The notes beneath the pieces were generated by a model that worked only from the letters and a program-made list of their open reading frames with translations, searched no databases and was not told the origin of the DNA. Positions 21,132 to 29,915 of a DNA stretch of 64,000 nt are shown in pieces. How positions within the stretch are numbered: the first letter of the stretch is position 1; each line of letters begins with the position of its first letter. This DNA comes from Pelomonas sp. Root1217 (GTDB lineage Bacteria > Pseudomonadota > Gammaproteobacteria > Burkholderiales > Burkholderiaceae_C): NCBI RefSeq assembly GCF_001425705.1, contig NZ_LMDC01000023.1, forward strand, positions 597,079 to 661,078, given 5' to 3'. The translations under genes and the position numbers were made by a program.

Positions 21132-22140
21132 CGGCGCTCGTCGCCCGGCGCAGGCGGCCGATGCCTTCCGCGATCGAACCCACCGTCACCTGGTGGTATT
21201 CCGAGCCGGCCGGCAACTGCGCCATCAACCGGCGGTGCGCCGTCGGCAGCGCGTGATACGGCAGATAGGGCGCCACATGGTGCAGCGCATGAAAGCGCAG
21301 GCCTACCGGGCACAGCACCAGGGTGATCGGGTCGTTGGAGTCCACGTTCAGCGAGTCCAGCAGCTGGCCGCGCGCATCGCGGCCTTCGAGCTCCTCGACG
21401 TAGAGATGCGTGCCGCCCATGGCGCGGATGGTGTTCAGCGTCGCGATCAGCACGACCAGCAGCGCCCAGGCGGCCACCCACTGCCAGCCGGCAAAAATGC
21501 CAATCGCCACCAACGCCCAGCCCCAGGCGCAGCACCACCATTCGACCGCCATCGCCTCGGCGCGGGCGCTCTCCTTGATGGCCGGCGCGCGAAACGGCAT
21601 GCGCAGGGCCATGTGGACGAACTCCGGGATCATCTTTTCGCGAATGGGCGTCAGCACGGCCGCCAGCGGCGTCAGGATGGCGAAGCGCACCCACAGCGCC
21701 AACGGCAGGGCCAGGTTCAGCGCGAACAGCTTGGCGCTGGCCGAGCCGGCCCGGCTGTGGAATTGGTCGTACTCGCCGTCCTCGCGCGTGCCGTAGGTCA
21801 GCTTGTTGTGGTGTCCCTGGTGGATGGGCAGATACAGCAGGAAGGGAATCAGCAGCGGCACGCCCGAGACCGCATGCCAGACGTGGCGAAAGCCCTTCAT
21901 GCCCTGCTGGTGGAAGATCTCGTGGATGAAGCCCAGCGTGCGGTAGAGCAGCAGCACCGCCGCGAGGAAGGCGAGCGTGCGCAGCAGCGGCGCCCCCGGC
22001 AGCACGGCGACGACGAAGGCCGCCCAACCCACGGCGGCGCACAGCAGCAGATCGGCGAAGTAATGCGCCTGGTTGGGCTCGCGCAGGTCGGCCACCAGCT
22101 CCTGCACCCGCTTCATGTCGACCTGCTTGTCCATTGCCAT
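21106..22140 (-). CDS. Membrane fatty-acid desaturase family protein
   Basis: A 344-residue multi-pass membrane enzyme with the three His clusters of membrane di-iron desaturases/hydroxylases: HEIFHQQG, HQGHHN and HALHHVAPYL. It would insert a double bond or hydroxyl into an acyl chain or similar lipid at the inner membrane. The start is uncertain: ATGs at 22140 and 22134 are both plausible. The longer open frame upstream is highly basic and unlike the family. It is divergent from prfC (230-bp gap). Confidence 0.88.
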   Translation of the reverse strand: MAMDKQVDMKRVQELVADLREPNQAHYFADLLLCAAVGWAAFVVAVLPGAPLLRTLAFLAAVLLLYRTLGFIHEIFHQQGMKGFRHVWHAVSGVPLLIPFLLYLPIHQGHHNKLTYGTREDGEYDQFHSRAGSASAKLFALNLALPLALWVRFAILTPLAAVLTPIREKMIPEFVHMALRMPFRAPAIKESARAEAMAVEWWCCAWGWALVAIGIFAGWQWVAAWALLVVLIATLNTIRAMGGTHLYVEELEGRDARGQLLDSLNVDSNDPITLVLCPVGLRFHALHHVAPYLPYHALPTAHRRLMAQLPAGSEYHQVTVGSIAEGIGRLRRATSAVRPAAEKV

Positions 22141-22370
22141 CCCGTCTTGCCAAACCCGCCAACCATAATCCAGCGGCGGCCCGCGCTCCAGCGGTTTCGG
22201 GGCAAGCCGCCGCCGCGGATGTCGACTTTTCCCCTTTTGCCCTTTCGCTGCGCGCTTGAGGACCGTTCGCTTTGTTCGCGCAGGCTTGCCCGGTTTCACG
22301 GCAAGCAGGCCTCAACCGGGCCCAAGGGGCGGCCACGGATAATCGCGGGTTAGCCCGCTAGAAGAACTCC

Positions 22371-23999
<1,629 letters not shown>

Positions 24000-24005
24000 G
24001 GCTCG

Positions 24006-24575
24006 TCAGCAGGACGATCCCAGCCAGCGGCCGGTGGACAGCATGCGCTGATCCACCTCCTCGGCGCCCACCGCATTGCCGTTGCGGCCGTCCACCGCAT
24101 TGCCGCGGCCCTTAAGTTCGATGCGGTAGCTGCTCGGGCCATAGGTGGCCGCGAAGCTGCCCTGCGTCAGCCCGCCGCCACCGGTGCGGCAGATGTATTT
24201 GCCCGTCGCCTCGCTGGTGTTCATCTTGATGCCGCTCAGCTCGCATTTCCAAGGGCCGCTGCCACTGAGCGCCGACTCCAGATAGGCGGCCAGATCGATC
24301 TTCGCTTGTTGCGGACTCAGGCAGGCCTGCTTCTCGGCGGCCTGCTGGCGGTCCATCTCCGCCTTCTGCGCATCGGTCAGGCGGCTGCGCAGCTTGGATC
24401 GCAGCGCCTGGACCCCGGGCTTGATGGACTGGCCGTTGATCCAGATCTCGCTGTCGGACGTCCACAGGCCGGGATTGACCTCGAGGATGGGTGCGGCGCT
24501 GCAGGCGCCCGCGAACAGGGTGAGGGACAACGCGGCCGGCAGGACGCTGGGACGGATCGAACGAAGCTGGAGCAT
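24006..24575 (-). CDS. DUF3617-family exported protein
   Basis: A 189-residue secreted protein with a signal peptide ending near FAGACSAAP. Family features of DUF3617: LEVNPGLW at the mature N-terminus and CLSPQQA in the middle, then a Gly-rich beta region (GKYICRTGGGGLTQG) and a conserved-looking C-terminal Cys. The function of the family is not established. The ATG at 24575 sits just before the signal peptide; another ATG 12 codons upstream is possible. It is convergent with prfC (6-bp gap). Confidence 0.78.
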   Translation of the reverse strand: MLQLRSIRPSVLPAALSLTLFAGACSAAPILEVNPGLWTSDSEIWINGQSIKPGVQALRSKLRSRLTDAQKAEMDRQQAAEKQACLSPQQAKIDLAAYLESALSGSGPWKCELSGIKMNTSEATGKYICRTGGGGLTQGSFAATYGPSSYRIELKGRGNAVDGRNGNAVGAEEVDQRMLSTGRWLGSSC

Positions 24576-24723
24576 GGATGTCGGTCGGGAGGCTAGCAAA
24601 AAGGCGCGCATTGCAGCAGTTCGAGCAAGGCGGCGACATCCCTCGGTTGCAAGTCACGCAGCGGCCGCATCAGTGAATCGGCCCAGGCACCAAAATGCGC
24701 CAGCGGCAAGTCCACCCACTTCA

Positions 24724-25458
24724 ATGAAGCCAACGCCCTCATCCCGCCCCTGCCCCTCCTGCAACAACGCCATGCAGGTGCATGAGCTGCCGGGCCAGTA
24801 CGACAGCGCGGTGGAGATCGACTTCTGCTTCAGTTGCCAAGGCATCTGGTTCGACAGCATGGAGAACCTGCGCCTGGCGCCCGCTGCGGTGGCCACGATG
24901 TTCAAGGAGATGCACCAGCACCGCGACACGCCGCATGCGCCGCTCGCCGGCCGGCTGCGCTGCCCGCAATGCCGCGGCGGCCTCGTGCAAGGATTCGACG
25001 TCGTGCGAAGCGGCCGCTTCATCACCCACCGCTGCGAGAGCCGGCACGGGCGCTTCAGCAGCTTCTCGTCCTTCATGATCGAGAAGGGCTTCGTGCGCCA
25101 GCTCACCAAGCCCGAGATCGCCGACATCGCCAAGAAGGTCGGCGTCATCAACTGCAGCAACTGCGGCGCGCCGGTGGACCTGCGCAAGGAAGACAGCTGC
25201 TCGCATTGCCGCTCGGCGCTGTCGCTGCTGGACCCGGGGGCGGTGGAGAAGGCGCTGCAGAACTACGCCAAGGCGCCATCCGCTCATGCTGCCCCAGCAA
25301 CCGCCGTGGCAGACGCCCTTGTTGCGATGGCGCGCGAACGCTCGCGCACGCAACGCCTCGACGTCTGGCCGTCTGACACCCGGCTCACCGGCGCAGGCCT
25401 GGCGGTAGACCTGTTCGCCGTGGGCCTCACCCTCGTCAGCAGCCTGTGGGATGACTGA
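24724..25458 (+). CDS. Zinc-ribbon (zf-TFIIB type) protein
   Basis: A 244-residue protein with several CxxC pairs. The N-terminal CPSCNNAM...CFSCQGIWFD is the TFIIB-like zinc-ribbon; two further ribbons follow (CPQCRGG...HRC, then CSNCGAP...CSHC). The C-terminal tail (AVDLFAVGLTLVSSLW) is hydrophobic and may bind the membrane. Its stop overlaps an early ATG of the next gene, so the two are probably co-transcribed. Role unknown. Confidence 0.8.
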   Translation: MKPTPSSRPCPSCNNAMQVHELPGQYDSAVEIDFCFSCQGIWFDSMENLRLAPAAVATMFKEMHQHRDTPHAPLAGRLRCPQCRGGLVQGFDVVRSGRFITHRCESRHGRFSSFSSFMIEKGFVRQLTKPEIADIAKKVGVINCSNCGAPVDLRKEDSCSHCRSALSLLDPGAVEKALQNYAKAPSAHAAPATAVADALVAMARERSRTQRLDVWPSDTRLTGAGLAVDLFAVGLTLVSSLWDD

Positions 25459-25468
25459 AGGACGACCG

Positions 25469-26647
25469 ATGCCCAGCGATTTCGACAAAGGCCTGGCCCT
25501 GCACCAGCAAGGCCGGCTGGCCGAGGCTGAACCGCTCTACCGCCGCGTGCTGCGTACCGCGCCGAAACAGTTCGACGCCCTGCATCTGCTGGGCGTGATC
25601 TGCGGTCAGACCGACCGCTTCGACGAAGCGCTGGATCTGCTCAACCGCGCCGTGGCCCAGCGCCCCGGCAGCGCGCCGGCGCTGAACAACCTGGGCAACA
25701 CGCTGGGCAGCCTGGGCCGCCACCAGGAGGCCGTGCAGGCCTTCGAGCGCGCTCTTGCGGTGCGCCCCGAAGACGCCAAGGCGCTGCGCAACCGCGGCAC
25801 CAGCTTGCGCGCGCTTGAGCGCCCCGTCGAAGCGCTGGCCAGCTTTGACGCGGCCCTGGCCCTGCAGCCCAGCTACGCCGAGGCGCTGATCGGCCGCGCC
25901 GAATGCCTGTTGACCCTGCACCGCCGCTCGCAAGCCATCGAAGCCTTCCAGCAGGCCCTGCCCCTGGGCAAGGACGTCGACCAGATCCGCTATGCCCTGG
26001 CCGCTCTCGGCGTCGAGCCCGCGCCGCCCACGGCGCCCGCCGGGTATGTCGAGGCCCTGTTCGACATGTACGCCCACAACTTCGACAACCACCTCGTCAA
26101 GACGCTGGGCTATCGCACGCCCGAGTTGCTCGTCGCGGAGCTGCAGCGCGCCGATCCACCCAGCGGCGGCGAGGTCATCGACCTCGGCTGCGGCACCGGC
26201 CTGTGCGGGCCGCTGCTGCGCCCGCTGAGCGCCAGGCTGACCGGCGTGGACCTGTCCGGCCTGATGCTGGCCAAGGCGCGCGAGCTGGGCCTGTATGACG
26301 AACTGGTGCAGGGCGACATCGTCGCGGCGCTGCAGGGCCAGCCCCAGCGCTTTGACATCGCCGTCGCTGCCGATGTCTTCGTCTACGTCGGTGACCTGGA
26401 AGCCGTCTTCACCGCCACCGCGGCCGCGCTGCGCGCGGGTGGATTGTTCGCCTTCTCGGTCGAGGCCTGCGAGGCCGGCAGCGACTTCCGCCTCGGTCCC
26501 AAGCGCCGCTATGCCCACTCGCTGCCCTATCTGCGGCGCCTGGCCGCCAACCATGGGCTGGCCGTCGAGTCATCGACGCGCTGCGCCATCCGCAAGGAAA
26601 GCGACGAAGCCGTCGACGGACTGCTGGTCGTGATGCGCCGCCGGTGA
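25469..26647 (+). CDS. TPR-repeat methyltransferase fusion
   Basis: A 392-residue two-part protein. Residues about 1-185 form five or so tetratricopeptide repeats (ALHQQGRLAEAEPLYRRVL, APALNNLGNTLGSLGRHQEA). Residues about 195-390 are a class I SAM-dependent methyltransferase with VIDLGCGTGLCGPLL (SAM loop) and VAADVFVYVGDL. The TPR arm probably holds a protein substrate. The ATG at 25469 follows AAGGA by seven bases; an earlier ATG at 25451 overlaps the zinc-ribbon stop but has no ribosome site. The methylated target is unknown. Confidence 0.87.
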   Translation: MPSDFDKGLALHQQGRLAEAEPLYRRVLRTAPKQFDALHLLGVICGQTDRFDEALDLLNRAVAQRPGSAPALNNLGNTLGSLGRHQEAVQAFERALAVRPEDAKALRNRGTSLRALERPVEALASFDAALALQPSYAEALIGRAECLLTLHRRSQAIEAFQQALPLGKDVDQIRYALAALGVEPAPPTAPAGYVEALFDMYAHNFDNHLVKTLGYRTPELLVAELQRADPPSGGEVIDLGCGTGLCGPLLRPLSARLTGVDLSGLMLAKARELGLYDELVQGDIVAALQGQPQRFDIAVAADVFVYVGDLEAVFTATAAALRAGGLFAFSVEACEAGSDFRLGPKRRYAHSLPYLRRLAANHGLAVESSTRCAIRKESDEAVDGLLVVMRRR

Positions 26648-26654
26648 GCCCGGC

Positions 26655-26882
26655 TCAGCGCAGCTTCTTCGCGTAGTTGTCGCGCACGTTCTGGCTGATG
26701 TAGGTCGACAAGCCCCGGCCGGCCCGGGCCAGCCGCTTCATGTCCGACACGGCCTTTCGCCCCGGGTGCTCCACGTCGTAGACATAGATCGACCCGTCGG
26801 TGAACTGCACGGCAATGCCCACCGGGCCGGTAGCAAAGGCCACGACGCCGGAGTCGCCCTCGCGATTGGCATAGCGCTGCAT
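26655..26882 (-). CDS. Small KTSC-like protein, 75 aa
   Basis: A small soluble protein resembling the KTSC domain: AVQFTDGSIYVYDVEHPG then a basic helix and STYISQNVRDNYAKK at the end. KTSC domains occur in ribosome- or RNA-associated proteins, but function is unclear. The start at 26882 is the first ATG before the domain; an ATG at 26933 adds a Cys-rich 17-residue extension. It is convergent with the TPR-methyltransferase gene (7-bp gap). Confidence 0.6.
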   Translation of the reverse strand: MQRYANREGDSGVVAFATGPVGIAVQFTDGSIYVYDVEHPGRKAVSDMKRLARAGRGLSTYISQNVRDNYAKKLR

Positions 26883-26994
26883 CTTCACGGTAGCGCACTG
26901 GCAAGCAGCGTGCCGGCAGGGCGTGCCGTCCATGGGCTGCGAGGCGAACGGCGCGCTGCGATGATGTGCTTTTCCTTCCTGCCTCACAGAGCCG

Positions 26995-28089
26995 ATGAGC
27001 AAGCGTCTTGTACCCCTTGTTGCCGCCCTGAGCTGCACCCTCGCCCAGGCCGCCCCCGAACTCGAAACCGTCGTCGAAGGCCTCAAGACGCCCTGGGCGG
27101 TCGCCTTCCTGCCCGGCGGCCAGCTGTTGATCACCGAGCGTGACGGCGCGATGCGAACGGCCCAACCCGGCGGCAAGCCGAGCGCGCCCATCCAGGGCGT
27201 GCCGGCCGTCGATGCCGTCGGCCAGGGCGGCCTGCTGGACGTGCAGTTGGACAGCGACTTCGCCCGCAACCGCACGGTCTACTTCTGCTATGCCGAGCCC
27301 AGCGCCGACAAGAAGGCCAACAGCACGGCCCTGGCCCGCGCGCGCCTGAGCGACGACCTCAAGCGGCTGACCGACGTCAAGGTCATCTTCAGCCAGAAGC
27401 CCAAGGTCGAGAGCAAGCACCACTTCGGCTGCCGCATCGTCGAGATGCCCGACGGCAAGCTGATGCTGAGCCTGGGCGAACGCTTCAGCCAGATGCAGAG
27501 TGCGCAGACGCTGGACAACCATCTCGGCAAGATCGTGCGCGTCGGCAAGGACGGCAGCGTGCCGGCCGACAACCCTTTCGTCAACACGCCCGGTGCCCTG
27601 CCCGAGATCTGGAGCTATGGCCACCGCAATTCGCAAGGCCTGACGCTGGACGACAAGGGCCAGCTGTGGGAGCACGAGCACGGCCCGCAGGGCGGCGATG
27701 AGCTCAACCTGATCCGCCCCAGGCTGAACTACGGCTGGCCCGTCATCACCTACGGCGAGAACTACGGCGGCGGCAAGATCGGCGAAGGTATCTTCGCCAA
27801 GACCGGCATGGAGCAGCCCATCGTCAAGTGGGTGCCCTCCATCGCGCCCGCGGGGTTGGTGCGGCTGAAAAGCGCCAAGTACGGCCCGGCCTGGCAGAAC
27901 AGCTTCTTCATCGGCTCCCTGAAGTTCGGCCACCTGGAGCGCGTCAAGCTCGACGCGGACAACCGCCCGGCCGAACAGGAGCGCCTGTTCCCCGACGCCG
28001 GCCGCATGCGCGATGTGCGCGAAGGCCCGGACGGCCTGCTCTATCTCGTGCTGGAAGCCCACGGCCGCATCGTCCGCGTGAAGCCTTGA
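26995..28089 (+). CDS. PQQ-dependent sugar dehydrogenase (soluble, periplasmic)
   Basis: A 364-residue six-bladed beta-propeller with a cleaved signal peptide (LSCTLAQAA). It matches the soluble aldose dehydrogenase (YliI/Asd) family: TPWAVAFLPGGQLLITER, KHHFGCRIVEMPDGKLMLSLGE, SYGHRNSQGL, LWEHEHGPQGGDELNL and LNYGWPVITYGENY. These residues bind PQQ and calcium and supply the catalytic His. It oxidises aldoses in the periplasm if PQQ is available; no pqq synthesis genes are in the window. Confidence 0.93.
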   Translation: MSKRLVPLVAALSCTLAQAAPELETVVEGLKTPWAVAFLPGGQLLITERDGAMRTAQPGGKPSAPIQGVPAVDAVGQGGLLDVQLDSDFARNRTVYFCYAEPSADKKANSTALARARLSDDLKRLTDVKVIFSQKPKVESKHHFGCRIVEMPDGKLMLSLGERFSQMQSAQTLDNHLGKIVRVGKDGSVPADNPFVNTPGALPEIWSYGHRNSQGLTLDDKGQLWEHEHGPQGGDELNLIRPRLNYGWPVITYGENYGGGKIGEGIFAKTGMEQPIVKWVPSIAPAGLVRLKSAKYGPAWQNSFFIGSLKFGHLERVKLDADNRPAEQERLFPDAGRMRDVREGPDGLLYLVLEAHGRIVRVKP

Positions 28090-28286
28090 TGCGACACCGC
28101 GCCTGAGCGCGCGGCTGCCGCGTCGGGGCTTCGCGGGGGGAACCGAGCCCGGACGGCCTTCAGCCAGGGGCAGCGCGCGACCTGTGACGCCTTTCACGAA
28201 CAGCGCCTTTGATCCCACAGACACGGGTGTCGGCGAATCTGCCAGCACAAGGGGGTAAACGCGCCTAAGTCATTGATCCACATGAC

Positions 28287-28302
28287 TGGCATGGTGATTG
28301 CT
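28287..28302 (+). promoter_or_regulatory. Sigma-54 (-24/-12) promoter of the PEP-CTERM gene
   Basis: TGGCATG-GTGA-TTGCT fits the sigma-54 consensus TGGCAYG-N4-TTGCW at every position, with exactly 10 bases between the GG and GC pairs. The start codon is 38 bases further on, leaving a leader of about 27 nt. PEP-CTERM/exosortase loci are known to use sigma-54 regulators (the PrsK/PrsR pair), which supports the call. Confidence 0.8.
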
Positions 28303-28339
28303 AAAAGTCAAGGCGTATCCCTAACTTGAAGTTCCCACC

Positions 28340-28891
28340 ATGAAGCTCCTGAACAAGATCTCCATCGCCCTGTCTTCGCTGCTGCTGGCAGCGTCCGCCC
28401 AAGCCGCTCTGGTGATCGGCAACACCTATCTGGACTCGTCCAACGCCAGCTGGACCTATGTCGGCGACTACAACGTCGGCAGCGGCCCCCTCTGGTACGC
28501 CAACCCGACCCCGCTGAACTACAGCGCGCTGCAAGCCGCCGCCATCGTTTTCGGCAATGGCGACTACGCCATCTCCACCTCCGACAGCCTGGTCAATCAC
28601 CTGGCCTGGTACGACGGCTACGGCGACGGCAGCCACCTGCCGACCTACAACTCCTACGGCGGCGGCCAGGCTCTGGCCGAGAACTTCTTCGCCGATGTGG
28701 GCGGCGTGGGCTACACCCAGGGCGGCGACTATTCCGCCTACGTCGGCGGCGACCGTGCCGCGCTTGGCGGCGGTGCCTTCAACCACGTCTTCGTGGCAGC
28801 TGCCGGCACCGTGCCAGAGCCGGCATCGCTGGCCCTGGTGGCTGGCGCGCTGCTGGGCCTGGGCTTCGCCCGCCGCCAAAGCCGTCGCTGA
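28340..28891 (+). CDS. PEP-CTERM sorting-signal protein
   Basis: A 183-residue exported protein with a signal peptide (LLLAASAQA) and a C-terminal exosortase signal: VPEPASLAL, a hydrophobic helix and the basic tail ARRQSRR. The mature region is rich in Tyr, Gly, Asn and Ser (for example YDGYGDGSHLPTYNSYGGG), as in extracellular matrix proteins of this class. Exosortase EpsH-type enzymes would cleave and anchor it; none is in the window. It has its own sigma-54 promoter and terminator. Confidence 0.9.
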   Translation: MKLLNKISIALSSLLLAASAQAALVIGNTYLDSSNASWTYVGDYNVGSGPLWYANPTPLNYSALQAAAIVFGNGDYAISTSDSLVNHLAWYDGYGDGSHLPTYNSYGGGQALAENFFADVGGVGYTQGGDYSAYVGGDRAALGGGAFNHVFVAAAGTVPEPASLALVAGALLGLGFARRQSRR

Positions 28892-28940
28892 GCCGAAAGG
28901 TCCTGCCGGGTCGGCAAGTCCGACGGCCGGCTTTCCCATG

Positions 28941-28969
28941 AATCGGGCCTGCGGGCCCGATTTGCTTTT
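28941..28969 (+). terminator. Rho-independent terminator after the PEP-CTERM gene
   Basis: A 9-bp GC-rich stem (AATCGGGCC / GGCCCGATT) with a 4-base loop followed by TGCTTTT, 49 bases after the stop codon. Typical intrinsic terminator. Confidence 0.85.
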
Positions 28970-28977
28970 CCGGGCCG

Positions 28978-29111
28978 CTAAACCGCCGCCGCCGCCAGCT
29001 CGCGCAGCCAGGCCCAGGGATAGATGCCGCGGTCGTGGCCGAGTTCACCGCCGCCTCGATGCCAGTGACCTTCTCGATCAGCTCGCTGTACTTCTCGGGC
29101 TCGGCAGCGAT
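28978..29111 (-). pseudogene. Possible gene remnant, two broken frames
   Basis: On the minus strand the segment reads as coding-like DNA with GC-rich third positions, but in two frames. The upstream part reads AEPEKYSELIEKVTGIEAAV; the downstream part reads GELGHDRGIYPWAWLRELAAAV and ends at a stop at 28978. No start codon covers both. This could be the frameshifted tail of a decayed gene. I do not recognise the parent family. Confidence 0.3.
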
Positions 29112-29123
29112 TAGCCTGTGCGC

Positions 29124-29909
29124 TCAGCCGCCTGCATGCTGCAGCTGGTAGTCGCGCAGCGAACGCAGCAGGGCCTGCTGGCGGGCGCCGGGCGGCAACT
29201 GGCGGGCCACCTGCTCGAAGCGCCCCACGTTGCCGGCGTTCAGGAAGGGCCCGACGTTCTCGGCCACCGACTGCGCCGCCTGCCAGCCGCCGGTGTGGAC
29301 AAGGCCGACGAACATGTCGTCATAACCGCTGGACAGGCCGAGCTGCTGCCACTGCTGCAGCACCGGGTAGGCCTTGGCGAGCAGCACGGCGTCATAGCTG
29401 CGGCTCAGTGCCGAGACGGCCGCCGCCGCCGTCTCGGCCGACGGTGGCAGCCGCGCGGCGAGCGCCAGGGCCGCGGCCTGCACATGGCCGTCGGGAAATG
29501 CCAGCAGCTCGCGCGACCAGGCGGCCTGCTCGGCGGGGCTGCCGTGGGTGGCGAGACGGTCCAGCTGTTCGAGCAGCAGGCGCACCACCTCGAAGTGCTC
29601 GTCCATGCCTTCGCCGCGGGTCAGGCGGCAGCTGTCGGTGGCGTGGCAGCGAACCAGGGTGCGCAGCGCCTGCGCCGGTGGCGCTGTCGTGAGCGCAGCG
29701 ACCCCGGCGGGCTCTACGGTGGCTGTGGCGGCGGGCGAAAGGGCGGGCGACAGCAACGCCCCCGGCGGGACGCTGGCGGCCGGGCTTGGCGACGCCGCAG
29801 GCGACCGCCCCACCGCAGTGACGACGGCGGGCACGGCGTCGCCACGCTGCGTCCACCACAGCCCGATCACCACGGCCGCGGCAGCGGCCAGCGCCAGCAC
29901 AGCCTTCAT
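29124..29909 (-). CDS. Membrane-anchored protein, 261 aa, function unknown
   Basis: A single N-terminal membrane helix (residues 4-18) followed by a Pro/Ser/Ala-rich linker (about 30-75) and a helical domain (about 80-261), predicted periplasmic, with three Cys in total. The helical part has HEAT- or TPR-like spacing (EQLDRLATHGSPAEQAAWSR) but no clear repeat. It follows the lysozyme-like gene by 6 bp and ends a three-gene operon. Role unknown; partnership with that enzyme is suggested only by position. Confidence 0.65.
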   Translation of the reverse strand: MKAVLALAAAAAVVIGLWWTQRGDAVPAVVTAVGRSPAASPSPAASVPPGALLSPALSPAATATVEPAGVAALTTAPPAQALRTLVRCHATDSCRLTRGEGMDEHFEVVRLLLEQLDRLATHGSPAEQAAWSRELLAFPDGHVQAAALALAARLPPSAETAAAAVSALSRSYDAVLLAKAYPVLQQWQQLGLSSGYDDMFVGLVHTGGWQAAQSVAENVGPFLNAGNVGRFEQVARQLPPGARQQALLRSLRDYQLQHAGG

Positions 29910-29915
29910 CGCCGC

